Assembly: GCF_901709675.1 (NCBI RefSeq)
Contig: NC_051094.1
Coordinates: 10,844,501-10,908,500 of the forward strand
Source of the DNA: Syngnathus acus
Lineage: Eukaryota > Chordata > Actinopteri > Syngnathiformes > Syngnathidae
Length of the DNA: 64,000 nt
Reading direction: 5' to 3'
The notes under the pieces were generated by a model. It searched no databases. It was not told the origin of the DNA and worked only from the letters and a program-made list of their open reading frames with translations. Shown here piece by piece: positions 1 to 11,558 of this stretch; the stretch's first letter is position 1, and each line of letters starts with the position of its first letter. Made by a program: the position numbers and the translations under genes.

Positions 1-695
1 TCATCGATCACTCACAATGACAGCTGGACATGGATTTTTGAATCTGTCTGATAGGATCTGCCCAATGCAGGCTTTTTTTCCCAAAAACCAGGGTGATGCT
101 TTTTAGTGTGTGGTTAATTTACAAATAAAATTGACAAAATTCAACATAGTCCATGGGATTCTTGAGTCCCAAAAACCTCTTGATGCAGGATATTTTGAAG
201 GCTTGTTTGCAGTTATGCAATTCAAGCTGGATCACAGCCACTCCAAATCAGTCTCATAAGGAGATGAATATTTATTTGCAGTGGCTCCAGAAATACATGC
301 AGACACATTTTTAAATTGTTTTATTCACTGATGACTGCGGTACTAATTTAGACGACCCATACTGAGTTCTGGGTGGGTGGTGGATGCCCACCAACAAGGC
401 TGCAACATCAGAAAGGAAGTGGTGGCGTGATGTGTTACGCTCAAATAGTAGGGAGCAAAATGTGTCAAAATGACCTGTTCAAAATATGCAGACCACTTTC
501 CCGTCACGGTACAAAGAGCGCTACACTTTTCACACACTGTAAAATAATGGTCACGCAAGACAATGCCACATTGGCTCTTAGCTGCTGTCGAAAAACAGCC
601 TGCACTTAATAAGTCACAAAAACGGTGAATGTGTTGTTTTTGGCCACAATGTGAATCTTTGATTTATTAATTTTACAATTTAAAAGGAATCCAAA

Positions 696-698
<3 letters not shown>
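1..698. other. Non-coding sequence, no feature recognised
   Basis: This is AT-rich unique-looking sequence ahead of the first microsatellite. The open frames are short and show no codon pattern, domain or splice context that would support a gene. I see no transposon ends or RNA genes here. Confidence 0.6.
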
Positions 699-735
<37 letters not shown>

Positions 736-741
736 CGTGCA

Positions 742-775
<34 letters not shown>

Positions 776-812
776 TGTGTGTGTGCGCGTGTGTGTGTGT
801 GTGTGTGTGTGA
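699..812. repeat. (GT)n microsatellite
   Basis: An almost pure GT run with a few GC and AT interruptions. The Cys-Val and His-Thr open frames over it are artefacts of the dinucleotide. Confidence 0.97.
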
Positions 813-2829
813 GCGCATCACCTTGTCCAATTCATCAACTCTTTCCGACAGGCAAAGCGGGTTCCCGAGATGGTGATGGCAACTCCGTTTAATTGGGGTA
901 ATCGACGCGCTTTTAGGGACCTGCCTATTAGGAGAAACCCAGTGCACACATGCACAAATACGCACACACGAGCACACTCTCGCCTCTCAACAAGGACAGA
1001 GACAAGCAAAGTGACAGCTCTTCCTCGCCACCCAGTGCCTTTGTGCTCTCTGAATCAGTCTGTAGGAATGTGAATGTGTTGTGATCTTGGTCACACTAAC
1101 AATGTTTAACTGTACAGTGGGCTACTGCACTTTATTCACCTTCACAGTGCTTAGCTGAGAAATCGAGATGGTGAGAATAACTCATGGTAAATTGCCAAAT
1201 TTGAACACACTGAAACAGAATGATTCGATGAACAATCAAATCATTTCCATTGATTTTGAGGCAAAAGGAGCAGCTGTGATGTACGTGTGTGTTGTGTGTG
1301 CATATTTGTCCATTATTAGTTATAAATGAGGAGCATGCTCAGTATCAGACTCAAACAATGAACAACACTTTTACTCATTGTCTGAAGCAACAATGAGCAA
1401 CTGTTTTATCTGGTCTGTGTTATTGTTGTTTTAAGAGAACGAGGGACGTGAGGATTAGACACTGTCTGACTCTGCCTAACCCCCAACCTCATGCATACAC
1501 ACACGTGCAGCTCATGCTTGCAAATTTTCCCCTTTCACATGCTTTTTCAGTGTTTTACATTTTAATCTGATTTACAGTCACATCATGAGAACATTTGGCT
1601 GTAGTTTGACCTGTCAACAGGTATCAGATAAAGAATGAATCACATCATGATGCATCATAAAAGAATCTGGAAATGTAAATGCAATACTGAATGTGGCCAT
1701 TTATATTACAGAAACGGATGCAAACTATTCAAGTTATTATCGGTCAGCACTTGTCTTGTGTTCGATTCCTCACAAAAACTGCAGTCCTCCCATTATGCAT
1801 GCATTCTGAACAACATAGGATTATGTCTCTAGAAGCGAAATCATGGTGCTTTTAGACAATAGACCTTTTATGTTTCGCTGTGTTTTCTGGTCCTCTTACA
1901 TGTTGAGATGTTGCCCCGTCCTGACTGAGGGTCAACACATATTGTTTATGAAAAACAAAAGGATGATGACGTGATGTCATGTCTAGACTCCATGCTAATG
2001 AACGAGGTTCCTAAAAACCGTACAGTATTTACAAAGCCCTCATGACAACACGCATGCACTGAGTGGCAGACAAAGTGGGAATGATTATGATAATGATAAT
2101 AATCATGGCTGTCACCACCGTGTCCTCCCTCATGTTAAAAATTAATCTGAGTTAACGGTAATCCACGTCTACTCATTAGATTACTGGTGTAGGGAGGGGA
2201 GACTCACTGGCCATCTGTACATCATTAGCAGAGTCTCCCCGACAGCCGACTCGTTCAACATCAACTTCCTTCCAGGTCTTCTCATCGGATCTCTTTCCCT
2301 CTGTCTTGCCATTATGGCCTCTCTTTGATAGTCAGGGAGGACTTTATGATCATTAGCCACTCTCATTTATGTTATGTCATTCGACAATCTTTTTCATTGT
2401 CCCCCCTGGCAAATAACCTCTTCATTCAGACTTTTTTTCATCCACGGCAAGAGGTCAAAGGCCGGGGTCAGATGGAAAGTTCTACCATAAAGCTACACTC
2501 TAACTTGACTGAAATCCTCAAGGTCATTGGGTGGCAGTCATGAATATAAAGGCAAGTCCTTTTCAATTGTTCTGCTGTCAAGAAAAAAAATGAGTTGGGC
2601 GGAAAATAGGCTGAAACCTTGACACATTCATCATTGACTTATGTTGCACACATCACCGGAACTAGTACAGACAAGAACAAGAGAAACAGAAAGTTGCTGA
2701 AGGGCATCATCAGGAAATGACAATGAAAGGCATATGGATGTACAAACAGGAGAACATACCAATCGTTAATGAGACAGGGGGATCACAAATGAGTTCAAAT
2801 TGTAATTAAAAGAGAAGGGCTGCGGAGTG

Positions 2830-3040
2830 TAGAGTAAATGACTGCGAGGCCTTGATAATTAATAACATCTGTGCTTTTATCTCAACAATGTCTGCTCTGA
2901 GGTCTAACCTGCTGTGGACGAACGTTCCTGATGCAGCGCTTTTACTAGCACACTGCCCACGTTAATTACCAGCACATTGAATTATTTTCAGTGAGCAGCA
3001 TTTTCATCTGGCAAATGAAAGTATAATAGAAAATTAGGTC
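2830..3040. promoter_or_regulatory. Candidate conserved non-coding element
   Basis: An AT-rich, low-repeat block with several TAAT/ATTA cores (for example TTGATAATTAATAAC and CACGTTAATTACC) and no coding potential. This composition is typical of vertebrate enhancers near transcription-factor genes. Conservation cannot be tested from one sequence, so this is an inference. Confidence 0.3.
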
Positions 3041-3375
3041 TTTAATAACAGAGGTCTAGACATATTTTTCATTTCTTTGCCTTATTCCTCTACTCCAACA
3101 ACTGCTGCTTCAAAGATTCAGTCTAAGTGTGCGCATGGCTGGAGTTTTCTTTGTCTTGGTATTTTCGTAGATGCACACAGTTAGAAACGGGCGTTTGCGC
3201 CCTTGTGGGAGTGAACACAGCGGTGGCAGAAGTATAGCAAACTCGTTTGAGTCCATGCATGAACCACGCCCAAAGTACATTTATAAGGAACTGCAAGATC
3301 TCCACTTGTAGATAATGTAAAGTTTGCTGCAACTAAGTAGGCATAATACTATAATAATATAAATAATATGAAAAT

Positions 3376-3403
3376 ATAATAATAATAATAATAATAATAA
3401 TTT
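3376..3403. repeat. (ATA)n microsatellite
   Basis: About nine uninterrupted ATA/AAT triplets in AT-rich DNA. Confidence 0.9.
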
Positions 3404-4817
3404 CTACAATGATTCATAGAGTTCACCACACAAGTGTGCTGAGGTCAGAAACTGTCTGCTTGATTCAATACACCAAAATTGTGTCTTCTCCACAATTTAG
3501 ACTTGCTCTGAGCTGGTATCCAATGTAATTGGCCAAATGTTTTGGAGAGGAATCATTTGCTACACTAAGCAAGCTGTAACTAATGAAGAGTTGGCATGCT
3601 CAGTGATAGTGAACATGTTGGAAATGTTGAAGAAATTGTGACCAATACCGAAGATGCAAAAGAATATTTCAGGGATGTTGGCCCTCCTAAAATGGGCCTA
3701 ACGACGCCACTGCACTGTATGTCAACAGCTTTCATTGCATCATCTAGGAGAAAGCTGAAAACCAAAATATTCAGCTGCTTTTTCTTCCAAACATTATTGA
3801 TTAGTTTGCCTGCAGACGCATTGGACAGCTGAGAAAGTTTCAGAAGGCAGAGCGTAATTGTTTTGGTTCGTGTGTGTCTATTGGCAGATGGTTGTCAATG
3901 GATGATACTTGATTTGCACATTCATGTAATGGATGTAGAGAACCACAGCAAACATATGTAGTGGACAGCAGGACTCGCTGACTGGAACTAAAGCATGCAC
4001 GTTCTCAACAAACAAGACACCAATTAACATACATGCATTATAGTGCACTAGTGATGTGAGGCGCAGGTTGTGTGATATGAGCATTTCAGGTTTTGTGATT
4101 GCACGTGTTTCAGTCTTTTTGTGCTATTGTAAAATAATTTAAGGAGTTTGAGGGGCTGTGACGAGTTAACAGGAGTCAAAAGATGAAGCGAGTAAGTCAT
4201 CATGGCTAAGAAACAGGGAGAAGCGCTTGACCGTTGAGAGATTTGGCAAGTCGTGCCAGACCAATTCATTTCTTAACACTCTTTACTTGGACTTGTCCAT
4301 GTGTGCGATTGTGTGTGTTGATGTGTGAAGGCCTCCACCCCTCAACTAGCTCCGCCTATCCATGTGCAGACGCCTAACCATTCCTGACAGCCACTGGCTC
4401 ATTATCTTCTATCTTCCTACTTCCAGCCGCCCGCTTGCAGTTATCCTGAAACCAGCCCCCACCTAAACATAGTGTGTATGTGTGCGTCAGCTGGCCTTGC
4501 TCGGGCCCGAGTCGGGACGGCCGAGGGGGGCGACAGGGAAAAAGGCGAGGGGCCTATTCATCAGCACAAAGACATAATTAACCAAATTGGCAAATGCTTC
4601 AAGAAACCGCTCCCCTGTGGTTACTATAGCAACACAAATTTTGTATCAACTGTTTTTAAGTTTGTGTGCTTGAATGTGTGTGTGCGTGTGTGTGTGTCTG
4701 TCTGTCTGTCTGTTGCGTACACCACTTCAGAAATCACTTCTGATCAATAATTCCATTCATGTCGACACAGTCACTCCTTTAGTTCACTCATTCATCATTC
4801 ATTGTCCCCATTCATTG

Positions 4818-4924
4818 TCACTCACTCACTCACTCACTCACTCACTCACTCACTCACTCACTCACTCACTCACTCACTCACTCACTCACTCACTCACTCA
4901 CTCACTCACTCACTCACTCACTCA
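4818..4924. repeat. (TCAC)n tetranucleotide microsatellite
   Basis: About 26 near-perfect TCAC/CTCA units. A four-base unit repeats its protein translation every four codons in all frames, so the Thr-His-Ser-Leu open frames here are artefacts. Confidence 0.97.
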
Positions 4925-6511
4925 TTCATTCACTCGCTCTTGCTTTGCTCTTGCGTGCTAATGTGCATGCTGGTGCGCTGGTGTGTGTGCGTCATCCCAG
5001 TGAGTCAATGGGCCATCGATCACAAAGTGACAGAGGGACAGACCTCAAGGACACACTATTTGGAGATCAATACTTGCCACTGCACTGTGTGAGTTTGTCT
5101 TCTTGTTGTTCTACTCGCATAAGATAAGATATTTCATATTTAAAATGGCTGTAAGGCATGTCTTTGTCCATCAAATATAGATTCCTGCACGACACAAGAG
5201 TTGAACCTCTGGCAAGTTAAGTTATTTTGGCAAGTTGAATCTGTGGAAAGTTGTTGTTTTTGGAGTTACAGTAAGGTTGCGAGGTTTGTTTGCATCTCTG
5301 AAGTTGTGTGCGACTCTCCCGCCAACTGCAGCTTTGTTTTGAGGTTAGTTTGCGTAAAGTTGTGCCTTTTGGCACCAAGCAGCATTGTGGTTTGGGAGCT
5401 TGATGCTCGGTTAAAGATAAACTTCAGGTCTGACTGAAGAGTTCACTCTTCCTCGCTCTTGTCCCTCCCTCTGCCGCTCGCTCGCTCTCTTTCTTCCGCT
5501 CCCACCCCTCATCAGGCCCCCAGAGTCACAACAAGAAGCAGCAAACAGCTTGAGCATCCTCCGTATCAGGAGAAAATGCCCCATTTTCATCTGTTTGAAT
5601 CTGACATTTTTGGCACATTAAATATTGGACATTAATAAATTAAATGTAATGAACTGACATGAAAGAGGAAAAAGTCCAATGGTACAATGCAAGAAAGTAT
5701 AGTAGGCAAGAGTGCGAGAGAAAAGAAGCACAACAACAACAAAAAAAGAAGGCTGCAACTTTTCCCTTTAATTTCAATTAACTACAGGCCTCTGTAGCAT
5801 TCTGAGATTATTTTTCATGTTCATTTATTCAAACAAATATTGAATAATTGATTGGAGCGGGAATAACAACATGGCGCTCGTAGAGGAAGAGGACGGTCTT
5901 TGAGGGGTGTAACGAAGGAGCACTGCTAATATATTTAACTTATTGGTCATTTAATCCAATTAAACCCCCTCTGGGTGTTTTGTAACATTGAAATAATCAT
6001 AACATGGGGAAAAAAAATGACAGCAAAAGCACTCATAGTATAATCATTGATTGAGTAAACACAAAAAAAGTACTTTCGTAATCAACGTGTACTGTACATT
6101 TGGGACCACAACACTTCTGCGACTTGCGTGCATTTTTAACACCTGTACTCACTTGAAGTGTGTGGAACAATGTTATCTGTGTTACTGGGGTTATGTGTGT
6201 GTCAGCGGCCTGCATGTAACATGTAGGGCAGTGTAAGTGACACCAAGGGTCACACCCTGTGTTTCTGTTGCATAACACTTCCATAGGTCTTGTTGCAATT
6301 CATCACTCGCCATTTCCACTTGGCATCTAAGAAATCAATGACACGCCTTCAGAACACACACACCTGTGATATAATAATCATAACTAGTTCATGAATGCGT
6401 CTTTTGTTAGTTTTCTGTTGTGCAATTGAATGAGCATAATTGGGTATCGCATTGATAATAAATTAAAACTATACGCAAATGCATTAGAATTGTTCTGTAG
6501 TCCTTTAATAT
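4925..6511. other. Intergenic region, nothing recognised
   Basis: A pyrimidine-rich patch near 5440-5520 and AT-rich sequence. I find no gene, RNA or transposon end that I can support. Confidence 0.55.
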
Positions 6512-6605
6512 ATGTCTTGGAATGTGGGAGGAAGTCAAAGAAAACCCGAGAAGGAACATGTCAACTCCAAACAGGAATGCCAAAGTCATGCCAACCTCAG
6601 AATAG
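6512..6605 (+). mobile_element. Decayed LINE 3'-end fragment (teleost L2/RTE-like)
   Basis: It contains the wording TTGGAATGTGGGAGGAAG followed by an AAAACCCGAGAAGG-type stretch and CATGTCAACTCC. This matches the 3' end of a very common fish LINE family. A better copy with the same wording lies at 25243-25505 in this window. No coding capacity remains. Confidence 0.6.
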
Positions 6606-7200
6606 ACGTGCAAAGCATTCATCAAAATGCTGCCTGGGCAACAGGCGTGTTACAATTTATTTTGTTCTCTTTATCTGTATGTGGTCAGTTCTGTGAAATT
6701 TAATCCTAACAACTGGTAGAAGGTGTAAACTAATCCAGGGGTGCATCTTGAGTGTCATCCTTTTTGGTTAAACATGATTTGTGAAAGGGGGAGCTTTTGA
6801 AATCACATCTTAGGTGGTCACAGCGTTATGTTTTACCAATGTACACATACGTACAGCACGTCTACGCTTACTTTTAGTTGTTTTTATAAGTGTAGTTTAA
6901 GGTAATATTTTTTTTAAAAGCACGCTCAATATTTTTTCAATTTTGGTTTTAGTTATTTCATTAGTTTCCGTTTACTCAAATGACCTTTATTTGGATGGCC
7001 GTTCATGTACTACCCACCGCATAATGGCGTCTTTTGGACTCAACAGGATAAAGCGCTCACTAGCCTGGTATTTGTTTGCCTGACTTTTCGTCATCTACCA
7101 GCCGTTGAAAACAAGCCTGTTGTGTTTTGCATCTTTCTCCCCACTGGGGGCAATGATTTACTACACCTCGTAGGTGTGACTGCGTGTGCCATCTCTCGGT

Positions 7201-7450
7201 AAATTGCATGTGTGCGTTCTGCACCTCAGGACCAATTAAGCGGACCACTCAATGTCCGTGCCTACCAAGAAGCCCCATTAGAGATCTGTAAAGGTATCAC
7301 CGGTAGACCAGAGACCAATTAGGCATCCCTAATCTAATAGACTAGCAGACCAGTGGCAACACAAGGGTCGAATCTACATCTTCTCACAACAGCATGTGTC
7401 ACCGTAGCAAGGTGTACCAATTAAAGCTCCAGGGTCCAGACCCAACTGCA
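7201..7450. promoter_or_regulatory. Candidate regulatory block with three ACCAATTA motifs
   Basis: ACCAATTA occurs at 7231, 7314 and 7416 in the same orientation, with TAATCTAATAG (OTX/CRX-like core) just after the second copy. The block is free of recognisable repeats and has no coding signal. Enhancer function is inferred only. Confidence 0.3.
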
Positions 7451-7854
7451 GGAGGACAACTCTGCATGAATTCAGTGAAGCGCTTCTAGATTCATTTCAT
7501 TTGTTTGTGGCTGCACGAGGCAGGGCTTTGATTCAAATTAGATGGTGCTGCCAAAAATGGCAGCAGTATCCCACCCCCAACTACGCACTCCTCCCAAACC
7601 TCCTACTCAGCCTCTCCGGCATCAAGCGTCTGGAGAGAGCAAGGGCAAGGCCAGGTCTACTTTTGGGGATGAAAGAACCAGCAGACCTAACAGCCAGCTA
7701 CCAAACCAGAAGGGTTGGGGGTGGCAAAGATGGAGAGAAGGAGGAGACCGAGGGGCTAAAGGAACACGAAAACAACAACAAAAACGGCAACAAAACAAAC
7801 AACAGAGGATTTTTCACAAGAGAAGAAGAGAGAAGCTCAGAGGCACCCAAGGTC

Positions 7855-7960
7855 CTTGAACTAATTAAGATGATTTGCATTTATTTATGAGCATTAATGA
7901 GCAGCTTTTCAATAGTTTGTTTTCCCCTAATATGAATATTTCCTTTTCATTATATTACAT
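7855..7960. promoter_or_regulatory. Candidate regulatory block with POU octamer and TAAT cores
   Basis: ATTTGCAT (perfect octamer) lies at 7873-7880, between CTAATTAAG and CATTAATGAG. The clustering of POU and homeodomain cores in unique AT-rich DNA resembles developmental enhancers. This is inference. Confidence 0.3.
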
Positions 7961-8309
7961 AGATGGAGAATCCTCTTCTTTCTAATAATCATATCCTTGC
8001 TTCTCTCTTTCTGCAGATGCAGTCAGTATCATTTTCTACTCGTGTTTCTGTTTATTTACTTCTTTCATTTGTAGAGTATTTAAAATTTCCGTTCTCCTCC
8101 ACATAACCAAACAATACTAATGAGGTTTTCACTAACTGTGCAAACTGGCCTAGAAAAGGTCAAGACAGCAATTATACGTTAATGGCTAAAGAAAGAGCAA
8201 TGCTTCTCTTTTTGGCCTGAGTGTGATGTGTGTAACATCAGAAATGTTCTTACACGAATGGCAATCTAAAACTACAGTCTCAGAAAGAAAACAGCCACCC
8301 ATCAGGGCC

Positions 8310-8375
8310 GTGTGCGGCTGAGGCCTATCCCAGAACAATACACTTGACTGGTCGCTAGTCAGTCAGAGTAACTCA
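8310..8375 (+). mobile_element. LINE 3'-end fragment (teleost L2/RTE-like)
   Basis: Contains GAGGCCTATCCCAG followed by ACTTGACTGGTCGC, the order seen in the 3' part of the abundant fish LINE also present at 23405 and 25243. Short and diverged. Confidence 0.5.
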
Positions 8376-9157
8376 AACTGAGGGCGAACGGAGGTCACGG
8401 TGCCCCCACCAAACTCAAGCAACTGCAACACCATCAATCATATCAAGTAAAACATTGGGATAATGTCAAGTAGACAATCAAAATAGCACGTCGACTAAGG
8501 AACCGTCATTCCACCTTTTAATTAATTAAGTTTGGACAGAAGAGTTTCAAGCTTGTGCATAAATCAAGACACTAGCGCATAAAAATATAGTCTATGTTTT
8601 CTATCCATGGATGCTCTGTAGCAGAGTCAGCTAACTTGTATTATTATTATTTTGAATATTATTATTATCATTATTATTATATGATTGTGTTACTTTCATT
8701 TGGGATATCCAATAACAAATTGGCGCAGCTCAATGATGACTATTCCATTTTCTTCAAACAAGTTCTCTTGAATGACAATCATTTTTGTGGAGCATCTCAT
8801 CCATGCAAATCTGCAAATGTCAACACAGGACACAGTATTGATTGTTTCAAGCAACATTAGAATCACCACAAAAATGGGAGACAAAATCAATGAGTAATTA
8901 CAAGCAGATGTTAATCAGAATCCTGTTTACCTCCTGCTGTATAATAACACACTTTGTTGATGGTCATTAACAAATGGTCACGAACTCAGACATTGTGGGC
9001 GCTGTGGGAGGCTGCACACTGAAATGTGAATGAATGAGCCAATAAATCCAGCAAATGCTACTGAATGTTTGTTGTGCGTGTATGTGTGTCTCAATGGCCA
9101 TATGATTCTGATTGTACATAATACACTTGAAGGTCTGTCAAGGAGGGCATCATTTAG
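8376..9157. other. Intergenic region, nothing recognised
   Basis: AT-rich sequence with an interrupted (ATT)n patch at about 8639-8685. No supported gene or element. Confidence 0.55.
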
Positions 9158-9235
9158 AGCAGTGTTTCCCAACCTTTTTTCAGTCACAGCACACCTTTTC
9201 ATTGGAAAAAATCTCAAGGCACACCACCAACAAAA
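9158..9235. mobile_element. hAT-like MITE end (fragment)
   Basis: Begins CAGTGTTTCCCAACCTTTT and continues with a GGCACACC-rich stretch. This is a widespread teleost hAT-type terminal sequence. The matching inverted end was not found nearby, so this is a one-ended or decayed copy. Confidence 0.5.
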
Positions 9236-9717
9236 ATCTGTTAAGTGTTACACCAGCTTCTATATTAAAATCAGTTATATTACAACAAAAGACGTAAAGT
9301 TCTATTCCTATATATGTATGGAGAGACGAATAATTGAATAAAAATAAATACTAAATATTCTTTAAATTGTATTTCCTTTGTAAATGAAAGTGACAGTTTT
9401 TGAAAAAAGGTTTTAGACAGTGTAAGGAATAAACTATTGAAAGTGATTGTGATCAAAATCCAAAAGAATCAATATGACTCTGTTTACTGTTTTAGACTAG
9501 CTCTATAAAATATTGTGACATTAAGAACAAAGTCACTTTTAAAGACGCTCTGCTGTTCTGACAGCGGCTGAGTGGCTATCACAGTCGAGGTGTCTCGACT
9601 TGACTGTGTATTTTATGTTGTTGATAAATGAACAATCCAGGTTCTCCCGTTGAAATATCTGATTTCCATCGGACCCAAAACGCACCACAGCCTCATAGTG
9701 TCAAAGCACACAGCAAC

Positions 9718-10413
9718 TAAGTGATGTGCATTCCAGTTCTTTTAAGTGAACTGATTCTTTAGAATCTGGCGTGAACTGTGTAAACCAGAATGTAGATTTA
9801 CGATTTGCCTAGGAAAGAAAGAACCACTCACTGAAACACCACTTCTTTTATGCACGTTTTCTCCAAGCTGACGGCTAACTTCATTGCATGAAGGGATGCG
9901 CCGTTATGCAACAACGGGGAGATTATGCTTCTCTTTGGGTAATCTTGATTTTATAACACTTGTAGTAGTTTTTAAATAACTATAAATATATTACAAAAAT
10001 TAAATAAATACGCCTAAATATTGTTATCCAATATATCTACTGCAATTTCCCATTAGATTGCTGGTTTAAATTTTACTTTTAATATTATTATTTTCAAATA
10101 AACATTTACGTTAAAACTTGTCTGGTGTTTTATTCCTTGTTTTTTTATTCGCCAATTAAAACATACAAATAAAACATTTGGTTAACTGCTTTATATGACA
10201 ACATGTGGTTTTTTTTTTTATTAAATGTTTTACCAGGTAAGCCAATTGAAAACACTGTCTCATTAACAATAGAATCGAACCGCCAACCCTTCGGTTACTA
10301 AACGACCCACTCTACTGCCTGAGCCATAGCCACCACACGTTTGCAGTTGTTATATGAGTTGGTGTTCCCCCAAATAAGAAATGAAAAGTTCTTAACTGAA
10401 TTGCACATCACTA
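9718..10413. mobile_element. Candidate non-autonomous hAT-like element
   Basis: AGTGATGTGCATTCCAGTT starts at 9720. An imperfect inverted partner, ending TTGCACATCACTA, closes at 10413, giving an element of about 695 bp. The interior is AT-rich and non-coding and carries a tRNA-like SINE on the - strand. The same terminal wording recurs in direct orientation at 12722, just outside the next element. No transposase is present. Family assignment is tentative. Confidence 0.45.
10204..10336 (-). mobile_element. tRNA-derived SINE
   Basis: Read on the - strand, it starts with a tRNA-like head: an A box resembling GGCTCAGGCAGTAGAG and a B box GGTTCGATTC. A short unrelated body follows, then a TTTAATAAAAAAAA tail at about 10210-10225. 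This head, body and poly(A) order is the structure of a retroposed SINE. It lies inside the hAT-like element at 9718-10413. Confidence 0.7.
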
Positions 10414-10617
10414 GTACAAAAGAGTGCAGACAGCCTAGGGCTGCCAGGTCGAAATAGTTGACTGGTTAGTAACACGGGCTCTCGCTTGGAAAGAACTTGG
10501 TTCGATCCCAGGTGTGAGCACATACCTGAATGTGCTTTTAGAATTGGAACCTCGCTGCGTACGCATATGCAAACAAATGCAAGTATTTATGTGTAAATAC
10601 ATAAGGTGGCCCGCGGG
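10411..10617 (+). repeat. Left inverted arm of foldback element (tRNA-like)
   Basis: Contains AGTTGACTGGTTAGTAAC (A-box-like) and GGTTCGATCCCAGGTGTGAG at about 10500 (B box), then CATATGCAAACAAATGCAAG. It pairs with 12531-12723 with scattered mismatches. Confidence 0.7.
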
Positions 10618-10726
10618 TGTGGCACTTTTCACTTTCATTTAAGCTTTGACCATGATATTTCCCTAATAAAGTGGCCTGTTATTAGGTACACTTGAAAATG
10701 GCGGTGTACCTAATGGAGTGTCCGAG

Positions 10727-10755
10727 TGACGTCACAGATCAAACAGCCAATCAGA
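10727..10755. promoter_or_regulatory. CRE-like palindrome and CCAAT box in the foldback element
   Basis: TGACGTCA at 10727-10734 is a perfect CRE palindrome, and GCCAATCA follows about 10 bp later. The equivalent site beside the right arm (about 12495) is decayed to TGACTTCA. Any promoter role is speculative. Confidence 0.3.
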
Positions 10756-10796
10756 AAGTGGGGGTGAGGGCGGGTGTGGCACTTTTCACTTAAACC

Positions 10797-10988
10797 AGGG
10801 GTGTCGACCTCCAGTCCTCGAGGGGCCGCGTTCCAATATGTTTTCCAAGTTACCCTCGTTAAACACACCTGCGTGAAAACATTTTGGTCATTTTCACGTT
10901 CTGCAGGAGCTAAAACTTTTCCCGCAGGTGCACTTAACGAGGGAATCTTGGAAAACATGTTGGAATGCGGCCCCAAGGACTAGAGCTT
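10797..10988. mobile_element. Near-intact palindromic MITE (array founder)
   Basis: Starts CAGGGGTGTCGACCTCCAG and ends with an imperfect inverted copy (GGACTAGAGCTTGACAGCTG). The inverted arms are about 80-90 bp and include GTTCCAATATGTTTTCC against GGAAAACATGTTGGAA. This is a teleost hAT-type MITE wording. The 235-bp units contain only the inner and right part of this element, so this longer first period looks ancestral to the array. Confidence 0.65.
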
Positions 10989-11558
10989 GACAGCTGTGAC
11001 CTTTGACCATGATATTTCCCCAATAAAGTAGCCTGTTATTAGGTACACTTGAAGGTGGCGGTGTACCTAATGGAGTGTCCGTGTGATTCCCTCGTTAAGT
11101 GCACCTGCGTGAAAAGTTTTAGCTCCTGCAGAACGTGAAAATGACCAAAACTTTTCACGCAGGTGCACTTAACGAGGGAATCTTGGAAAACATGTTGGAA
11201 TGCGGCCCCGAGGACTAGAGCTTGCCACCTGTGACCTTTGACCATGATATTTCCCCAATAAAGTGGCCTGTTATTAGGTACACTTGAAGGTGGCGGTGTA
11301 CCTAATGGAGTGTCCGTGTGATTCCCTCGTTAAGTGCACCTGCGTGAAAAGTTTTAGCTCCTGCAGAACGTGAAAGAAGCTAAAACTTTTCACGCAGGTG
11401 CGCTTAACGAGGGTCACTTGGAAAACATGTTGGAACGCGGCCCCGAGGACTAGAGCTTGCCACCTGTGACCTTTGACCATGATATTTCCCTAATAAAATG
11501 GCCTGTTATTAGGTACACTTGAAAATGGCGGTGTACCTAATGGAGTGTCCGTGTGATT

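Larger units (their letters stand above)
813..4817. other. Intergenic region upstream of rorb, no gene seen
   Basis: No exon-like coding sequence on either strand. It contains a short (ATA)n run near 3376-3403 and a homeobox-motif-rich block near 2830-3040 that could be regulatory (reported separately). The rest is ordinary non-coding DNA. Confidence 0.6.
6606..8309. other. Intergenic region with two candidate regulatory blocks
   Basis: No gene. Blocks near 7200-7450 (three ACCAATTA motifs) and 7855-7960 (octamer plus homeobox cores) are listed separately. The open frames at 7500-7890 lie in A-rich and G-rich low-complexity DNA. Confidence 0.5.

Noticed and set aside
4674-4961. Long Thr-His-Ser-Leu open frames
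   Set aside because: Product of a four-base microsatellite, open in several frames at once.
7501-7890. 129-residue open frame
   Set aside because: Low-complexity A/G-rich DNA with overlapping frames open on both strands; no domain or splice context.
10430-10520. A functional tRNA gene
   Set aside because: A and B boxes are present but no clean cloverleaf or acceptor stem pairing was found; best read as tRNA-derived sequence.
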